Below are positions 26,670-37,184 of a stretch of 64,000 bases of DNA, in pieces. A program made the position numbers and the translations under genes. The stretch lies in the NCBI GenBank assembly GCA_903892355.1, contig CAITIE010000052.1:248001-312000 (forward strand). Reading direction: 5' to 3'. How positions within the stretch are numbered: position 1 is the first letter of the stretch; each line of letters begins with the position of its first letter. Under the pieces are notes generated by a model, which saw nothing but the letters and a program-made list of their open reading frames with translations, was not told the DNA's origin and did not search any database. This DNA comes from an uncultured Pirellula sp. GTDB lineage: Bacteria > Planctomycetota > Planctomycetia > Pirellulales > Pirellulaceae.

Positions 26670-27330
26670 TAGTAATCATGTCTGGACTCAAGTGCTGGTG
26701 CGAGTTCCAGAAGTCCAATTTCCATCCGGACCCCGATCGCGATAGACGCGTGATCGAGGTATTGACCACCTCGCCCAAATGCGATTCTAAATCCTCGCGG
26801 TCGAGCATCGCCTCGAGCAACCTCATTTTGAAGTCGGCATGGATCACCATAGCGACGCGGTCCCGCTGGCACCATTCGGTCGATTCAAACCAACGCGCTA
26901 CACCCCTTGCTCGCACAAACGCTTCGGCTCGGTCTTCGTAGCGATCAAGCTTGTTCCAGCCCGTCTCGGCAATGGACGGATCGATATGCCAGCCCGGGCA
27001 GAGCGATTGCAATTCCGATCGCCCCATTCCTTTCTCCGGCATCCTCTCCCCTGGCGCGTACCCTCGATAGCATCCCCCTTGCTCGAAAATATCTCGTTGG
27101 ATGTGAGGCACTAAACCGGTACGCTGAGCCGCCCAGCGTGTCGTCTCGATAGAACGAAGGAACGGACTAGTCACCAAGATCGTCAGTCGCAAGTCCGCGA
27201 GGGCTTCCGCCAACCGCTCGGACTGGGCGTGGCCAAGTTTCGTGATCGATGGGTCAGGGATACGATACCGCTCGTTTTGAGCATTGTTCGCCGATTGCGC
27301 ATGCCGGACCAAAAACAAACATGGTTCCAT
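26665..27330 (-). CDS. Histidine phosphatase superfamily protein (phosphoglycerate mutase-like)
   Basis: Cytoplasmic phosphatase or mutase that works through a phosphohistidine intermediate. The RHG-type motif is LVRHAQSANN at the N-terminus (nucleophile His about residue 9 from the chosen start), followed by TKLGHAQSERLAEAL, the conserved TSPFLRSIETTRWAA arginine motif and a distal VIHADF carrying the second His. About 221 residues, normal for the family. I prefer MEPCLFLV (27330) to the upstream ATG at 27360 because the added ten residues are unlike the family. The substrate is unknown. It is divergent from zwf, with two short tandem-repeat arrays in the intervening region, and its stop sits in a third. 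Confidence 0.85.
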   Translation of the reverse strand: MEPCLFLVRHAQSANNAQNERYRIPDPSITKLGHAQSERLAEALADLRLTILVTSPFLRSIETTRWAAQRTGLVPHIQRDIFEQGGCYRGYAPGERMPEKGMGRSELQSLCPGWHIDPSIAETGWNKLDRYEDRAEAFVRARGVARWFESTEWCQRDRVAMVIHADFKMRLLEAMLDREDLESHLGEVVNTSITRLSRSGSGWKLDFWNSHQHLSPDMITT

Positions 27331-27390
27331 AGTAGGATTCAATCCGCAAAGTGCTTGCATGTGTTGTGCGACCGCCGCATGTCGGCCACA

Positions 27391-27435
27391 ATGTTGGATG
27401 TCTCAATGTTGGATGTCTCAATGTTCGGTGACTCC
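27391..27435. repeat. 15 bp tandem repeat in the phosphatase/zwf divergent region
   Basis: ATGTTGGATGTCTCA at 27391-27405 and 27406-27420, with a third diverged copy at 27421-27435. It lies between the divergent starts and could affect promoter spacing. Confidence 0.8.
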
Positions 27436-27507
27436 ATGGAGAACTGTCCACGGCACATCTCATCGAGCGATACCATCGAGGCACCGCATTCGCCACCGAA
27501 CGCATTC

Positions 27508-27539
27508 GAGGATTCTGACGAAGGAGGATTCTGACGAAG
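27508..27539. repeat. 16 bp direct repeat spanning the zwf ribosome binding site
   Basis: GAGGATTCTGACGAAG is repeated exactly at 27508-27523 and 27524-27539, ending one base before the zwf ATG. Each copy carries a GAGG, so the duplication creates two potential Shine-Dalgarno sequences. Confidence 0.85.
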
Positions 27540-27540
27540 A

Positions 27541-29007
27541 ATGGATAGAACAACAATGCCACACACCATGGTGATTTTCGGTGCATCGGGTGATTTGACC
27601 AGTCGCAAGCTGATTCCCGCTCTCTACCGCCAATTCCAACGTGGACGGTTACCCAAACCAACACGGATCGTCGGTGTCTCTCGCAGCCCTTTTTCGTCCG
27701 AAGACTGGCGGAATCAACTCACCGAAACTACTGCCAAATACGTCAAAGGAGAGTTCGACAACGATTCCTGGAAAGCGTTCTCAAACGAAATTTACTACCA
27801 TCCTGGTGACATTGGAAACGAGGAAGACTTTCATAAGTTGGCTGCGTTTTTGACCGATATCGAAAAGTCGCAAACCACCGATCGCACGTACTACCTCTCC
27901 ACCATGCCCCAGCTTTACGCGACGGCGGTCGAACAACTGGGTAAAGCCTCACTAAATATTGATACACACGGCCATCGACGGGTGGTTATTGAAAAACCAT
28001 TCGGCACCGATCTCGCCAGCGCACAAGCACTCAATGCATCGATCCATCAAACGTTCCGCGAAGACCAGATCTACCGCATCGATCATTACCTCGGCAAAGA
28101 AACCGTTCAAAACATTTTGGTTCTTCGTTTCGGGAACACCATCTTCGAACCCCTTTGGAACAGGAACTACGTCGACCACGTCCAAATCACCGTTGCCGAA
28201 GAAGTCACCGTCGGGCGTCGCGGAGACTACTACGACAAATCAGGCGTTCTGCGGGACATGTTTCAAAACCACATCTTCCAGTTGATGATGGTCACCGCGA
28301 TGGAAGCCCCCGTTCGGTACACTGGCGAGTTCGTCCGCGACGAAAAAGTTAAAGTGCTCCAGGCGGTCAGGCCCTACCGCGGGAGCGATTTTTCTGAGTT
28401 CGGTGTCCGCGGACAATATGCTGGATATGCCCAAGAGGAAGGGGTTCCCGAAGGTAGCCAAACCGAGACGTTCGCAGCTCTCAAACTCTATATCGACAAC
28501 TGGAGATGGCGAGGCGTTCCGTTCTATCTGCGAAGCGGAAAAGGCATGAGCTGCCGCTCCAGCCAAATCGTGATCCAGTTTCGAGAACCACCACACATGC
28601 TGTTCGGTGAGCAAAAGTCCTATCGACCCGAAGCCAATCGGCTGGTAATCCAAATCCAACCCGCAGAAGGAGTACAGCTCTTCTTTCAATCCAAAGTACC
28701 AGACTCGGACATGCGACTTCGGCTCAGCGAACTCGATTTTCGTTTCGATTCCAGCGGGAAAGAACTGCCGGATGCCTACCAGCGATTGCTGCTCGATGCC
28801 ATGGCAGGCGATCCTGGGCTTTTCGCGCGAAGCGACGAAGTCGAACAGGCCTGGCGGATCATCGATCCAATCATCTCCGCCTGGAAAAGCCCAGCAGCAC
28901 CGACTCTGCACACCTACGAAGCAGGAGGTTGGGGACCGACACAATGCAGCGAATGGATGGAAGAACAGGGCAGAACGTGGTTCGATGTTTGCCCCGTGCT
29001 GAGCTGA
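27541..29007 (+). CDS. zwf: Glucose-6-phosphate 1-dehydrogenase
   Basis: Oxidises glucose 6-phosphate to 6-phosphogluconolactone with NAD(P)+, the entry to the oxidative pentose phosphate or Entner-Doudoroff route, in the cytoplasm. The nucleotide-binding loop FGASGDLTSRKLIPALY is at the N-terminus, and the substrate-binding active-site motif RIDHYLGKE begins near residue 179. VIEKPFG and FYLRSGKGM are also conserved. Length 488 fits the family. The ATG at 27541 directly follows a duplicated GAGG-containing repeat; a second ATG six codons in is also possible. The stop TGA lies in the first unit of a seven-copy 16 bp repeat. No gnd or pgl gene is next to it. Confidence 0.97.
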   Translation: MDRTTMPHTMVIFGASGDLTSRKLIPALYRQFQRGRLPKPTRIVGVSRSPFSSEDWRNQLTETTAKYVKGEFDNDSWKAFSNEIYYHPGDIGNEEDFHKLAAFLTDIEKSQTTDRTYYLSTMPQLYATAVEQLGKASLNIDTHGHRRVVIEKPFGTDLASAQALNASIHQTFREDQIYRIDHYLGKETVQNILVLRFGNTIFEPLWNRNYVDHVQITVAEEVTVGRRGDYYDKSGVLRDMFQNHIFQLMMVTAMEAPVRYTGEFVRDEKVKVLQAVRPYRGSDFSEFGVRGQYAGYAQEEGVPEGSQTETFAALKLYIDNWRWRGVPFYLRSGKGMSCRSSQIVIQFREPPHMLFGEQKSYRPEANRLVIQIQPAEGVQLFFQSKVPDSDMRLRLSELDFRFDSSGKELPDAYQRLLLDAMAGDPGLFARSDEVEQAWRIIDPIISAWKSPAAPTLHTYEAGGWGPTQCSEWMEEQGRTWFDVCPVLS

Positions 29008-29114
29008 ATCCCCGCTGAGCTGAATCCCCGCTGAGCTGAATCCCCGCTGTGCTGAATCCCCACTGTGCTGAATCCCAACTGTGCTGAATCCCCACTGTGC
29101 TGAACTGAATCCCC
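28998..29114. repeat. 16 bp tandem repeat, seven units, starting at the zwf stop
   Basis: Unit GCTGAGCTGAATCCCC at 28998-29013, 29014-29029 and 29030-29045, then variant units (GCTGTGCTGAATCCCC, ACTGTGCTGAATCCCA and similar) to 29114; the last carries an extra CTGAA. The zwf stop TGA (29005-29007) is in unit one. No dyad or T-run makes it a terminator. Confidence 0.9.
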
Positions 29115-29140
29115 GAAAGCGCGAAAGTGAACCCCGAAGA

Positions 29141-29869
29141 CTATCGCGTCTGAACTCGCGTCGCCAATCGACCGGAGACAGCCCAGGCAACGATGACAAA
29201 CCCGACGCCGAATATCAAGTCGCTAGACAGCGACGACCGCCAGAAGGGCAGACCCATCCAATAGCAGTTGATCAATCCACTCAGGGACGTTTCATAACCC
29301 ATACGAGGGTCAAGCCACGCACCAAAATTGCTGATGATAAAGAACAGCGCGGATCCTGCGATGACACTTGCCGGCAGCGTCGCGAGCGCCAGCTGGCTCG
29401 AAACATTTCGTCGCTTCCATAGCCAACCGGTCACGACCCCGACCGCCCCAAAAGCAGCCATACCCGCATAGTTCAAGAGCATGGTTGGGATGTGATAAAA
29501 GCCCATGCCCGGGATATTGAAGAAATGCCCAATGCAATCCGCGACGAACAATGCAACCGCAGGAACAATCCAACGCGCCGGTCCCGTCAACATCATCCCG
29601 CAAAAGTAAGCCAGTGCGCCAAAGGTCGCAAAGTTCTCGGGAAGAGGCGCAAATCGCATCAGGAGCGAGCCAGCGGCATACACCAGTACAAGCGTCCACA
29701 CACGCGAACGGACTAGTTGGACGAGGCTGTTACTCCCGTTTTCCATGTTGCCGTTCGTTGGCCGATTGGGAAGAGGCGAGTTCGGAAGGTTGGAATTCGG
29801 AAGAGCGGTCGGCATGGATCGGGTGCCCTGGAGGTAGAACCGTGCGTGAAAAGTCTCAAGATTTCCCAT
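29141..29869 (-). CDS. DUF6580-like polytopic inner membrane protein
   Basis: Integral membrane protein of the family previously listed as conserved hypothetical membrane proteins (DUF6580), whose function is unknown. Hydrophobic segments occur around VWTLVLVYAAGSLLMRF, FATFGALAYFCGMML, ARWIVPAVALFVADCIG, NYAGMAAFGAVGVVTGWL, SVIAGSALFFIISNFGAWL and DLIFGVGFVIVAWAVSG. The conserved family features FFIISNFGAWL and a following GLINCYWMGLPFWRSSL-type loop are present. The first about 45 residues are polar, contain a short Pro/Asn/Leu repeat and may not be translated; starts at residues 19 or 42 would give a more usual length. It is convergent with zwf, across the 16 bp repeat array. Confidence 0.75.
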   Translation of the reverse strand: MGNLETFHARFYLQGTRSMPTALPNSNLPNSPLPNRPTNGNMENGSNSLVQLVRSRVWTLVLVYAAGSLLMRFAPLPENFATFGALAYFCGMMLTGPARWIVPAVALFVADCIGHFFNIPGMGFYHIPTMLLNYAGMAAFGAVGVVTGWLWKRRNVSSQLALATLPASVIAGSALFFIISNFGAWLDPRMGYETSLSGLINCYWMGLPFWRSSLSSDLIFGVGFVIVAWAVSGRLATRVQTR

Positions 29870-30068
29870 CGATCAGCAGATTTTTGCGATCGGGGGCATT
29901 GTAGGCTAATGGCAATCGACCTCCCTTGCAAGCTCACCCGATATTCTCCTCAATTTTTCCCCCTCAGCGTTTTTTCCAAGACCCGAATTTTTCTTCTGTT
30001 TGTCATCCGTGGGAGTCGACGTTAAGATGGTCGAACAGTGGCGTGAAACGACTCTTGTGCGACTGTGA

Positions 30069-31763
<1,695 letters not shown>

Positions 31764-31800
31764 CTCTAGAACACCAAGAATATGGTTTCGGGGCGGTGGA

Positions 31801-32619
31801 ATGATCGACCTTACTGGACAAACGGCACTCGTTACGGGTAGCACCCAAGGGGTCGGGGCCGCCATCGCCAAAAGCTTAGCCGAAGCAGGAGCAACCGTTC
31901 TCATTCATGGCCTGACGGAGGATGACCACGCGCGCGACACGTTAGCAGCATGCCAATCATTCACCCCTGGATCAACACTGATCTGCTGCGATCTGTGCAA
32001 TTCGCTCTCCGCATTGGATCAAACACTGGTTCGCCAAGCTCTCTCGCGGTTTCCCCGCTTGAGTTTGCTCGTCAACAACGCGGGTACCTTCATCGATAAA
32101 CCGTTCTTAGAGATGGACGAGTCGACGTACGACCGGACCATGCAATTGAACCTTAAGAGTCCCTATTTTTTAGCACAAGCATTTTCCAGGTATTGGATCG
32201 AAAATAAGATCCCAGGACGAATTCTTTTCACCGGCTCTATCAACGGCCTGCTGGCTGAACCCGACCATACGGCGTACGACGCATCCAAAGCAGCCATCGC
32301 AGGATTAGTGCGTTCCCTTTGTGTCGCTCTCGCCCCCCATGGCATTCGAGTCAACGCGCTCGCACCTGGTTTGGTACGAACACCGCTGACCAACCAAGTC
32401 CTCGCTTCAGACAAAGCCGCACTGGCATGGATGGAACTCCATACGCCCAATCGACAAGTCCCCGAGGCTGATGTTTGCGGTCCTATGGCAGCGTTCCTGC
32501 TCAGCGATCTCGCGGAACATATCCATGGGCAAACCATCTACATCGATGGCGGAATGAGCGCTTGGCAACAACCCGATGTTCCAACCCAATTCCGAAACAG
32601 CCCCCAATTTTCCTCCTGA
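31801..32619 (+). CDS. SDR family NAD(P)-dependent oxidoreductase
   Basis: Classical short-chain dehydrogenase/reductase. The cofactor motif TGSTQGVGAAI (about residues 12-22), NNAG (about 95), catalytic Ser in FTGSINGL, the YxxxK pair in YDASKAA and the C-terminal IYIDGGMSA are all present, so it should be catalytically active as a 3-oxoacyl-ACP reductase-like or sugar/alcohol dehydrogenase. The substrate is undetermined. 272 residues, slightly longer than usual because of a C-terminal tail. It sits between pyrG (37 bp upstream) and a response regulator (18 bp downstream), suggesting a three-gene transcript without obvious functional logic. Confidence 0.9.
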   Translation: MIDLTGQTALVTGSTQGVGAAIAKSLAEAGATVLIHGLTEDDHARDTLAACQSFTPGSTLICCDLCNSLSALDQTLVRQALSRFPRLSLLVNNAGTFIDKPFLEMDESTYDRTMQLNLKSPYFLAQAFSRYWIENKIPGRILFTGSINGLLAEPDHTAYDASKAAIAGLVRSLCVALAPHGIRVNALAPGLVRTPLTNQVLASDKAALAWMELHTPNRQVPEADVCGPMAAFLLSDLAEHIHGQTIYIDGGMSAWQQPDVPTQFRNSPQFSS

Positions 32620-32637
32620 GTGGAATCCCGAGCATCG

Positions 32638-33378
32638 ATGAAACCCCGGATCTTAGTGGTGGAAGATGAATCCAGTATCGCCCAAGGCTTGAAGTACAAC
32701 CTTGAGGTTGAAGGATACAAGGTAACCATTTCATCCGATGGTCCCACAGCATTGCGATTGATCGAAGCAGACCACTACGCCTACGATCTCCTCATCCTCG
32801 ACTTAATGCTTCCAGGAATGAGTGGTTACGCCGTTTGTGAAAAACTGAGAGAGCAGGAAATCCTCATCCCTATCCTCATGCTGAGTGCGAGAAGCCTATC
32901 CGAGGACCGAGCGAGAGGCTTCGATGTCGGCGCAAACCAGTACCTCACCAAACCATTCGATCTCGATGAACTCCTCTCCCGAATTAAGAACTTGCTACGG
33001 TTGTATCCACGCCAAGCCCGAAAAAACTCGAACCATCTGTCGACCAAAGTCATCGAAATCGATTTCGGGCATGCTCATATCAACTTCGATACCTATGAGG
33101 TTCGGGTTGATGACAAAGAGGTAAAACTCACCCACAAGGAGCTTCAATTGCTCCGCTACTTCGTGGAAAATGAAGGTCGCGTGATCAGCCGGCAAGAACT
33201 CTTGTCGGAAGTCTGGGACATGACTGGGGACATGCAGACCCGAAGCGTCGACCAATTCCTCCTTCGATTGCGCAAGACGTTTGAAGCCGACCCCGCGCAT
33301 CCGAAACATTTTTTGACCATTCGAGACGCCGGGTACCGGTTCGTCACCGAGCCAAATTCCCATGAAGACTCCAATTGA
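32638..33378 (+). CDS. OmpR/PhoB-family response regulator (no adjacent kinase)
   Basis: Two-component transcription regulator. The receiver domain (about residues 3-118) has the acidic pair VVEDE, phospho-acceptor Asp55 in LLILDLMLPGMSG, the switch Ser in LMLSAR and the conserved Lys in YLTKPFD. The C-terminal winged-helix DNA-binding domain (about 145-240) contains KEVKLTHKELQLLRYF, ISRQELLSEVW and RSVDQFLLRLRKTFEADP. The chosen start ATG 32638 gives MKPRILVVEDE; an in-frame GTG at 32620 adds six residues and is less likely. It follows the SDR gene by 18 bp. No histidine kinase is in this window, so the partner must be elsewhere. Confidence 0.95.
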   Translation: MKPRILVVEDESSIAQGLKYNLEVEGYKVTISSDGPTALRLIEADHYAYDLLILDLMLPGMSGYAVCEKLREQEILIPILMLSARSLSEDRARGFDVGANQYLTKPFDLDELLSRIKNLLRLYPRQARKNSNHLSTKVIEIDFGHAHINFDTYEVRVDDKEVKLTHKELQLLRYFVENEGRVISRQELLSEVWDMTGDMQTRSVDQFLLRLRKTFEADPAHPKHFLTIRDAGYRFVTEPNSHEDSN

Positions 33379-33435
33379 CTAGGACGACTCCAACGAAGCT
33401 GAGCAAAGTTGAGCCAATTGAATTGATGGGAAGAC

Positions 33436-33494
33436 GGCCATTTCAATCAGTATGGCCTTGATTCGTAACGCGAAGCGATAATCGTTTGCTTCGC
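33436..33494. terminator. Two hairpins downstream of the response regulator
   Basis: GGCCAT/ATGGCC (33436-33457) and GCGAAGC/GCTTCGC (33470-33494) form two consecutive stems in the gap before the DUF4129 gene. The second is followed by TTACTTTTG rather than a clean T-run, so termination is possible but unproven. Confidence 0.3.
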
Positions 33495-33553
33495 TTACTT
33501 TTGATGGATTGCGATCAAAGTCGCAAGACTAGTTGGGAATACCCCGTGAGCCG

Positions 33554-35746
33554 ATGGAAACAGAATCGAAACTAAAACCGACCTCGCTCGACTATGCATT
33601 GGCGGCGCTCTCCCCAGGCCTCATCATTCTGATGATTGGCTCCCTGGTCTGTTTTCTATTAAGCGTTCTCTATCAAGGAGAGTTTCCTGCTCGACTAATG
33701 TGGATCTTGGGGCTATTCACGTTTGCCTCGGTACTGATCAGCAGGATTGCGATCGAGCAATCGCGTGCTCAGTCCCTGGTTTACCTCGGGCTTCTCGGAG
33801 GCGCAACGCTTCTTGTAGCACCTCGCTTCTTCGTCGTGGACGGTCCCATGGCCCCGTTCAGTATCCCCATTCTCGTCGCAATGCTATCCCTCATCGCGTA
33901 CTTGGCAGATCGGATCACCATGGATGCCACCTCCGTAGACGATGCGAGCGAATCGAATGGCGAAGGCCTACTGCAATCTCTCGGCTTGTTAAAACGGGCC
34001 AATGCCAATGCTAGACAAGGTAAGCGCAAACACAACCCAGGCGTTTGGATCCTCTATTTCGCCCTTCTCGCAATTCCGGTGTTCGGCTTAGGTCAGCTTT
34101 TTATCCAAGCAGCACCTACACGCAAGCTCGCGTTTGTCTGCATGATCGCTTACCTATTTTCGGGGCTGGCCCTGTTGGTCGTGATCTCCTTGCTCTCCCT
34201 CAGAAAATACGTCCGGCAACGGGGCGTGGAAATGGAAAGCTCCCTCAGTGCGAAGTGGCTTACAGCGGGAATATCATCAACTCTCGGCTTGATCATTCTG
34301 ATGGCGATCCTACCCTTCCCGATGCTCAGCTCCAACATGATGGAGCTTCCGTTTCGAATCACGAGTCGTACCGATCTCTCATCGAGCCGATGGGGATGGG
34401 GAAATGAAGGAGCTGGAAATGCGGGCCAACAAGGTGACTCGCAGGACCATCCAGCCGTCCAGCAAAAGCCCGCTCCCAACCAACAACCACCAAAAAACCA
34501 ATCTTCCAACGGCCAACAGGTTCAGCCACAACCCGGAAACGGAAACGCAGGATCAAACTCCAAGGACAGCGGTTCCCGTGACGGCAGCAGCTCCGATCAA
34601 ACCAACAGCCCTTCTGCAGACAATCAAGGTACCAACCCCAAATCAAACAATTCCAATGGATCCAATCCTGACGGCTCAAGCCCCAGTGGTTCTGGTGCGA
34701 CCGGACCTGGCAGTTCGAATCTAAACAAGAACAGAAGTTCATCCGATCAAAAAACTTCCGGCGAGAACTCTTCCAGTGAAGAATCCTCGAACTCGCGTAA
34801 GCCAAGCTCCGCAAGCGACCAGCAGAGAAATCGATCGGGGCAGGAATCCCGAAACGAGCCTCAATCATCGAGCGGCCAACCCAGCAGCGAGCGAGACGCG
34901 AGCAACCCGGCCCCCAGCAACAGTCGCAATACGGCTGACAACAACAGGTCGGATAACAATACAGACAACAACCCTCAAGATCCCAATCGGGGACAACAGA
35001 CCGAGAGGAATGCGGAATCGAATCCAAGGAACCAACCCGAAGCGAGAGATACCCCCAAACCTCAGCCTGCGAATCCACAGCCAGACCAGAACCGTAATCG
35101 GGATCCACGGAATGCCAACCAACCCAACAAACCGCCAGAGCCGCAACGCGATCCACCACCGCCAAAGGGTTTCTCCATGGAATGGAATTTAGGGGCTACG
35201 TTTCGGTGGCTGATACTCGTAGGATTGCTTTTGGTCACCCTGTTTTACGGAATCCGATACCGGCAGCAAATCATGCTCGGGTTGAGAGAGTTTTTCCATC
35301 GGTGGTTCGGATGGTTTTCTGAGGGTGCCGATGAAGACACCGGGTCCACGACTCCTTCCCCTGGCGAACCAATCATTCAGAAGGTACTTTTCTCAAGCTT
35401 TGCAGACCCCTTTCGCGAATCCCCCTCCGATCCTAATAAAATCGTCCGCCGCCTCTTCGTGGCTACTGTCGCATGGGCTTCCGAACATCGCGTTCGCCGC
35501 CGAGATGATGAAACTCCCGAAGAATTCCTGAGACGACTCGGAAGAAAGTACAGCGAAATCCAGGATCCCCTCCTGCAACTAGGAATGCTCTACAGTCGAC
35601 TCGCCTACGCCCAAAAATCAGTCCCGATGAATGAAGCTCGATCGCTCCGTCCGATGTGGGATTGGCTGGTCTCGCACGCTACCCAACCCCCTAGCGTCCC
35701 CACGCCGCAGAGCGAAGCCGCTATACTTTCAGCTGATCGCAGTTAG
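33554..35746 (+). CDS. DUF4129-domain membrane protein with long Ser/Asn/Gln/Pro linker
   Basis: Polytopic membrane protein of 730 residues from the ATG at 33554 (an in-frame TTG at 33533 is less likely). Seven hydrophobic segments lie in the first 260 residues (for example LIILMIGSLVCFLLSVLY, YLGLLGGATLLV and GLIILMAILPFPML). Then comes about 250 residues of extremely biased Ser/Asn/Gln/Pro/Arg sequence (about 290-535), a further membrane segment (FRWLILVGLLLVTLFYGI, about 548-566) and a C-terminal soluble domain (about 625-705) with VRRLFVATVAWASEH, DETPEEFLRRL and YSRLAYA, the DUF4129 signature. In bacteria DUF4129 commonly follows transglutaminase-like domains in cell-surface operons, but here no transglutaminase is fused. 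The linker is probably disordered and extracytoplasmic. Confidence 0.85.
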   Translation: METESKLKPTSLDYALAALSPGLIILMIGSLVCFLLSVLYQGEFPARLMWILGLFTFASVLISRIAIEQSRAQSLVYLGLLGGATLLVAPRFFVVDGPMAPFSIPILVAMLSLIAYLADRITMDATSVDDASESNGEGLLQSLGLLKRANANARQGKRKHNPGVWILYFALLAIPVFGLGQLFIQAAPTRKLAFVCMIAYLFSGLALLVVISLLSLRKYVRQRGVEMESSLSAKWLTAGISSTLGLIILMAILPFPMLSSNMMELPFRITSRTDLSSSRWGWGNEGAGNAGQQGDSQDHPAVQQKPAPNQQPPKNQSSNGQQVQPQPGNGNAGSNSKDSGSRDGSSSDQTNSPSADNQGTNPKSNNSNGSNPDGSSPSGSGATGPGSSNLNKNRSSSDQKTSGENSSSEESSNSRKPSSASDQQRNRSGQESRNEPQSSSGQPSSERDASNPAPSNSRNTADNNRSDNNTDNNPQDPNRGQQTERNAESNPRNQPEARDTPKPQPANPQPDQNRNRDPRNANQPNKPPEPQRDPPPPKGFSMEWNLGATFRWLILVGLLLVTLFYGIRYRQQIMLGLREFFHRWFGWFSEGADEDTGSTTPSPGEPIIQKVLFSSFADPFRESPSDPNKIVRRLFVATVAWASEHRVRRRDDETPEEFLRRLGRKYSEIQDPLLQLGMLYSRLAYAQKSVPMNEARSLRPMWDWLVSHATQPPSVPTPQSEAAILSADRS

Positions 35747-35817
35747 GTCGCAGGGTCGTTCGTAACGCTTAGTTGAAGCAACACCTCAGAGCAACGTGTT
35801 GAAGTTGCGTCCGCGAG

Positions 35818-35823
35818 TATAAA
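35818..35823 (+). promoter_or_regulatory. Candidate -10 element upstream of the PQQ-propeller gene
   Basis: TATAAA at 35818-35823 is the most AT-rich consensus-like hexamer in the 154 bp spacer before 35901. No good -35 lies at 16-18 bp (TTGAAG is 13 bp away), so this is tentative. Confidence 0.2.
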
Positions 35824-35900
35824 TTCGACCTGCGTTCCAGACCACGATCCCTCGCCTACCTTTTTCCTACCTGAACTCCCGCCATTCTAACATCACCATT

Positions 35901-37184
35901 ATGAAACAACTTTCATCCATCTTTCAACGCATCGCAATCATCGGCACCATCGCTTGCTCGTTTTCAGGCGTTACATCGGGTAACGATTGGGCGCAATGGC
36001 GTGGTCCAAATCGGGATGGAATTGCTAACGAAAGCGGTCTTTTGAGCACTTGGCCCGAGGAAGGCCCTGCTATCACGCATCGAACCAAAGGCCTAGGATC
36101 AGGGATGGCCAGCGTGGCAATCGCAGATGGCAAGCTATTCACCATCGGGAATATCGACAAGAAAACCACCTTGGTCTGCCTTAACGCCAACGATGGCTCC
36201 CTGGTGTGGAAGACACCGTTCACCCCAGACCGAGGCGCCGCGAATGGTACGCCAACGGTGGATAAAGAAACCGGTCTCGTTTACGCGCTCTCGTTCGATG
36301 GCGTATTGGTCTGCTGCCAAGTCAAAACGGGAGGGATCGTTTGGCAGAAAAACTTCACCTCCGACTTCGGCGGCAAAATGGAATCCGGTTGGGGGTACAG
36401 CGAATCTCCATTGATCGACGGGGAACGCTTGCTCTGCACACCAGGAGCACCCAACGCTATGGTTGTAGCCTTGAGTAAGAAAACAGGAACCACCGAATGG
36501 TCGGGTAACGCTCCTACCGGTAAGTTGCGAGGGAACGATGGAGCAGGCTACTCGTCGGTAGTCATTTCAAATGCTGCAGGGCGGAAACAATACGTTCAGT
36601 TGATCGGACACGGCATCGTAAGCTATGACGCGGCCACGGGCGAATTGCTTTGGAATTACGACCGTGTTGCCAACACAACTGCGAATATTCCGACGCCACT
36701 GGTCCAAGGTGACTATGTCTTCTGCTCAACAGGTTATGGAGATGGTGGCACCGCGCTTTTAAAGGTCACGGCGGATTCAAATAAGAAATTGTCTGTTACA
36801 GAGGTCTACTACAAGGATTCGAAGCAGCTTCAGAACCATCACGGAGGCATGATCATGATCGGCGACCATGTCTTCATGGGACACGGCCACAACAATGGCT
36901 TCCCAGCATGTGTGGAATGGAAGACAGGCAACGATCTATGGGAAAAGGGACGTGGTGCCGGCTCCGGTTCCGCCGCGATCGTTTGCGCGGATAAAAAGCT
37001 CTTTTTCCGCTACCAAGATGGCGTGATGGCTATGATCGATACCGACACCAAAGAATACAAACTTCTAGGCAAGTTTAAACTCGCCACCCACAATGGGGAA
37101 AGTTGGCCACATCCAGTGATTGTCGATGGGCAGATGTACATCCGCGACCAAGACGAACTCGTCGTGTACAAACTGAAAAAGTAG
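35901..37184 (+). CDS. Secreted PQQ-binding-like beta-propeller protein
   Basis: Exported beta-propeller of 427 residues, a very common planctomycete paralog family related in fold to BamB and PQQ dehydrogenases. A Sec signal peptide (about residues 1-27) is followed by the family start NDWAQWRGPNRDGIANES. Repeated blades have the form ADGKLFTIG, GSLVWKTPF, TGLVYALSFDGVLVC, GELLWNYD and DKKLFFRYQDGVM, with W-docking-like motifs about every 45-50 residues. There is no catalytic Asp/Glu pattern of a true quinoprotein dehydrogenase, so a binding or scaffold role is more likely. It is a single gene flanked by gaps on both sides. Confidence 0.88.
   Translation: MKQLSSIFQRIAIIGTIACSFSGVTSGNDWAQWRGPNRDGIANESGLLSTWPEEGPAITHRTKGLGSGMASVAIADGKLFTIGNIDKKTTLVCLNANDGSLVWKTPFTPDRGAANGTPTVDKETGLVYALSFDGVLVCCQVKTGGIVWQKNFTSDFGGKMESGWGYSESPLIDGERLLCTPGAPNAMVVALSKKTGTTEWSGNAPTGKLRGNDGAGYSSVVISNAAGRKQYVQLIGHGIVSYDAATGELLWNYDRVANTTANIPTPLVQGDYVFCSTGYGDGGTALLKVTADSNKKLSVTEVYYKDSKQLQNHHGGMIMIGDHVFMGHGHNNGFPACVEWKTGNDLWEKGRGAGSGSAAIVCADKKLFFRYQDGVMAMIDTDTKEYKLLGKFKLATHNGESWPHPVIVDGQMYIRDQDELVVYKLKK

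Noticed and set aside
28998-29114. Possible CRISPR array
   Set aside because: Units are contiguous 16 bp repeats with no spacers and no cas genes nearby.
28240-29199. 319-codon minus-strand frame antisense to zwf
   Set aside because: It is a shadow of zwf extended by translation of the 16 bp repeat; no homology-like features.
34359-35165. 268-codon minus-strand frame antisense to the DUF4129 linker
   Set aside because: Produced by the biased codon composition of the low-complexity linker on the opposite strand.
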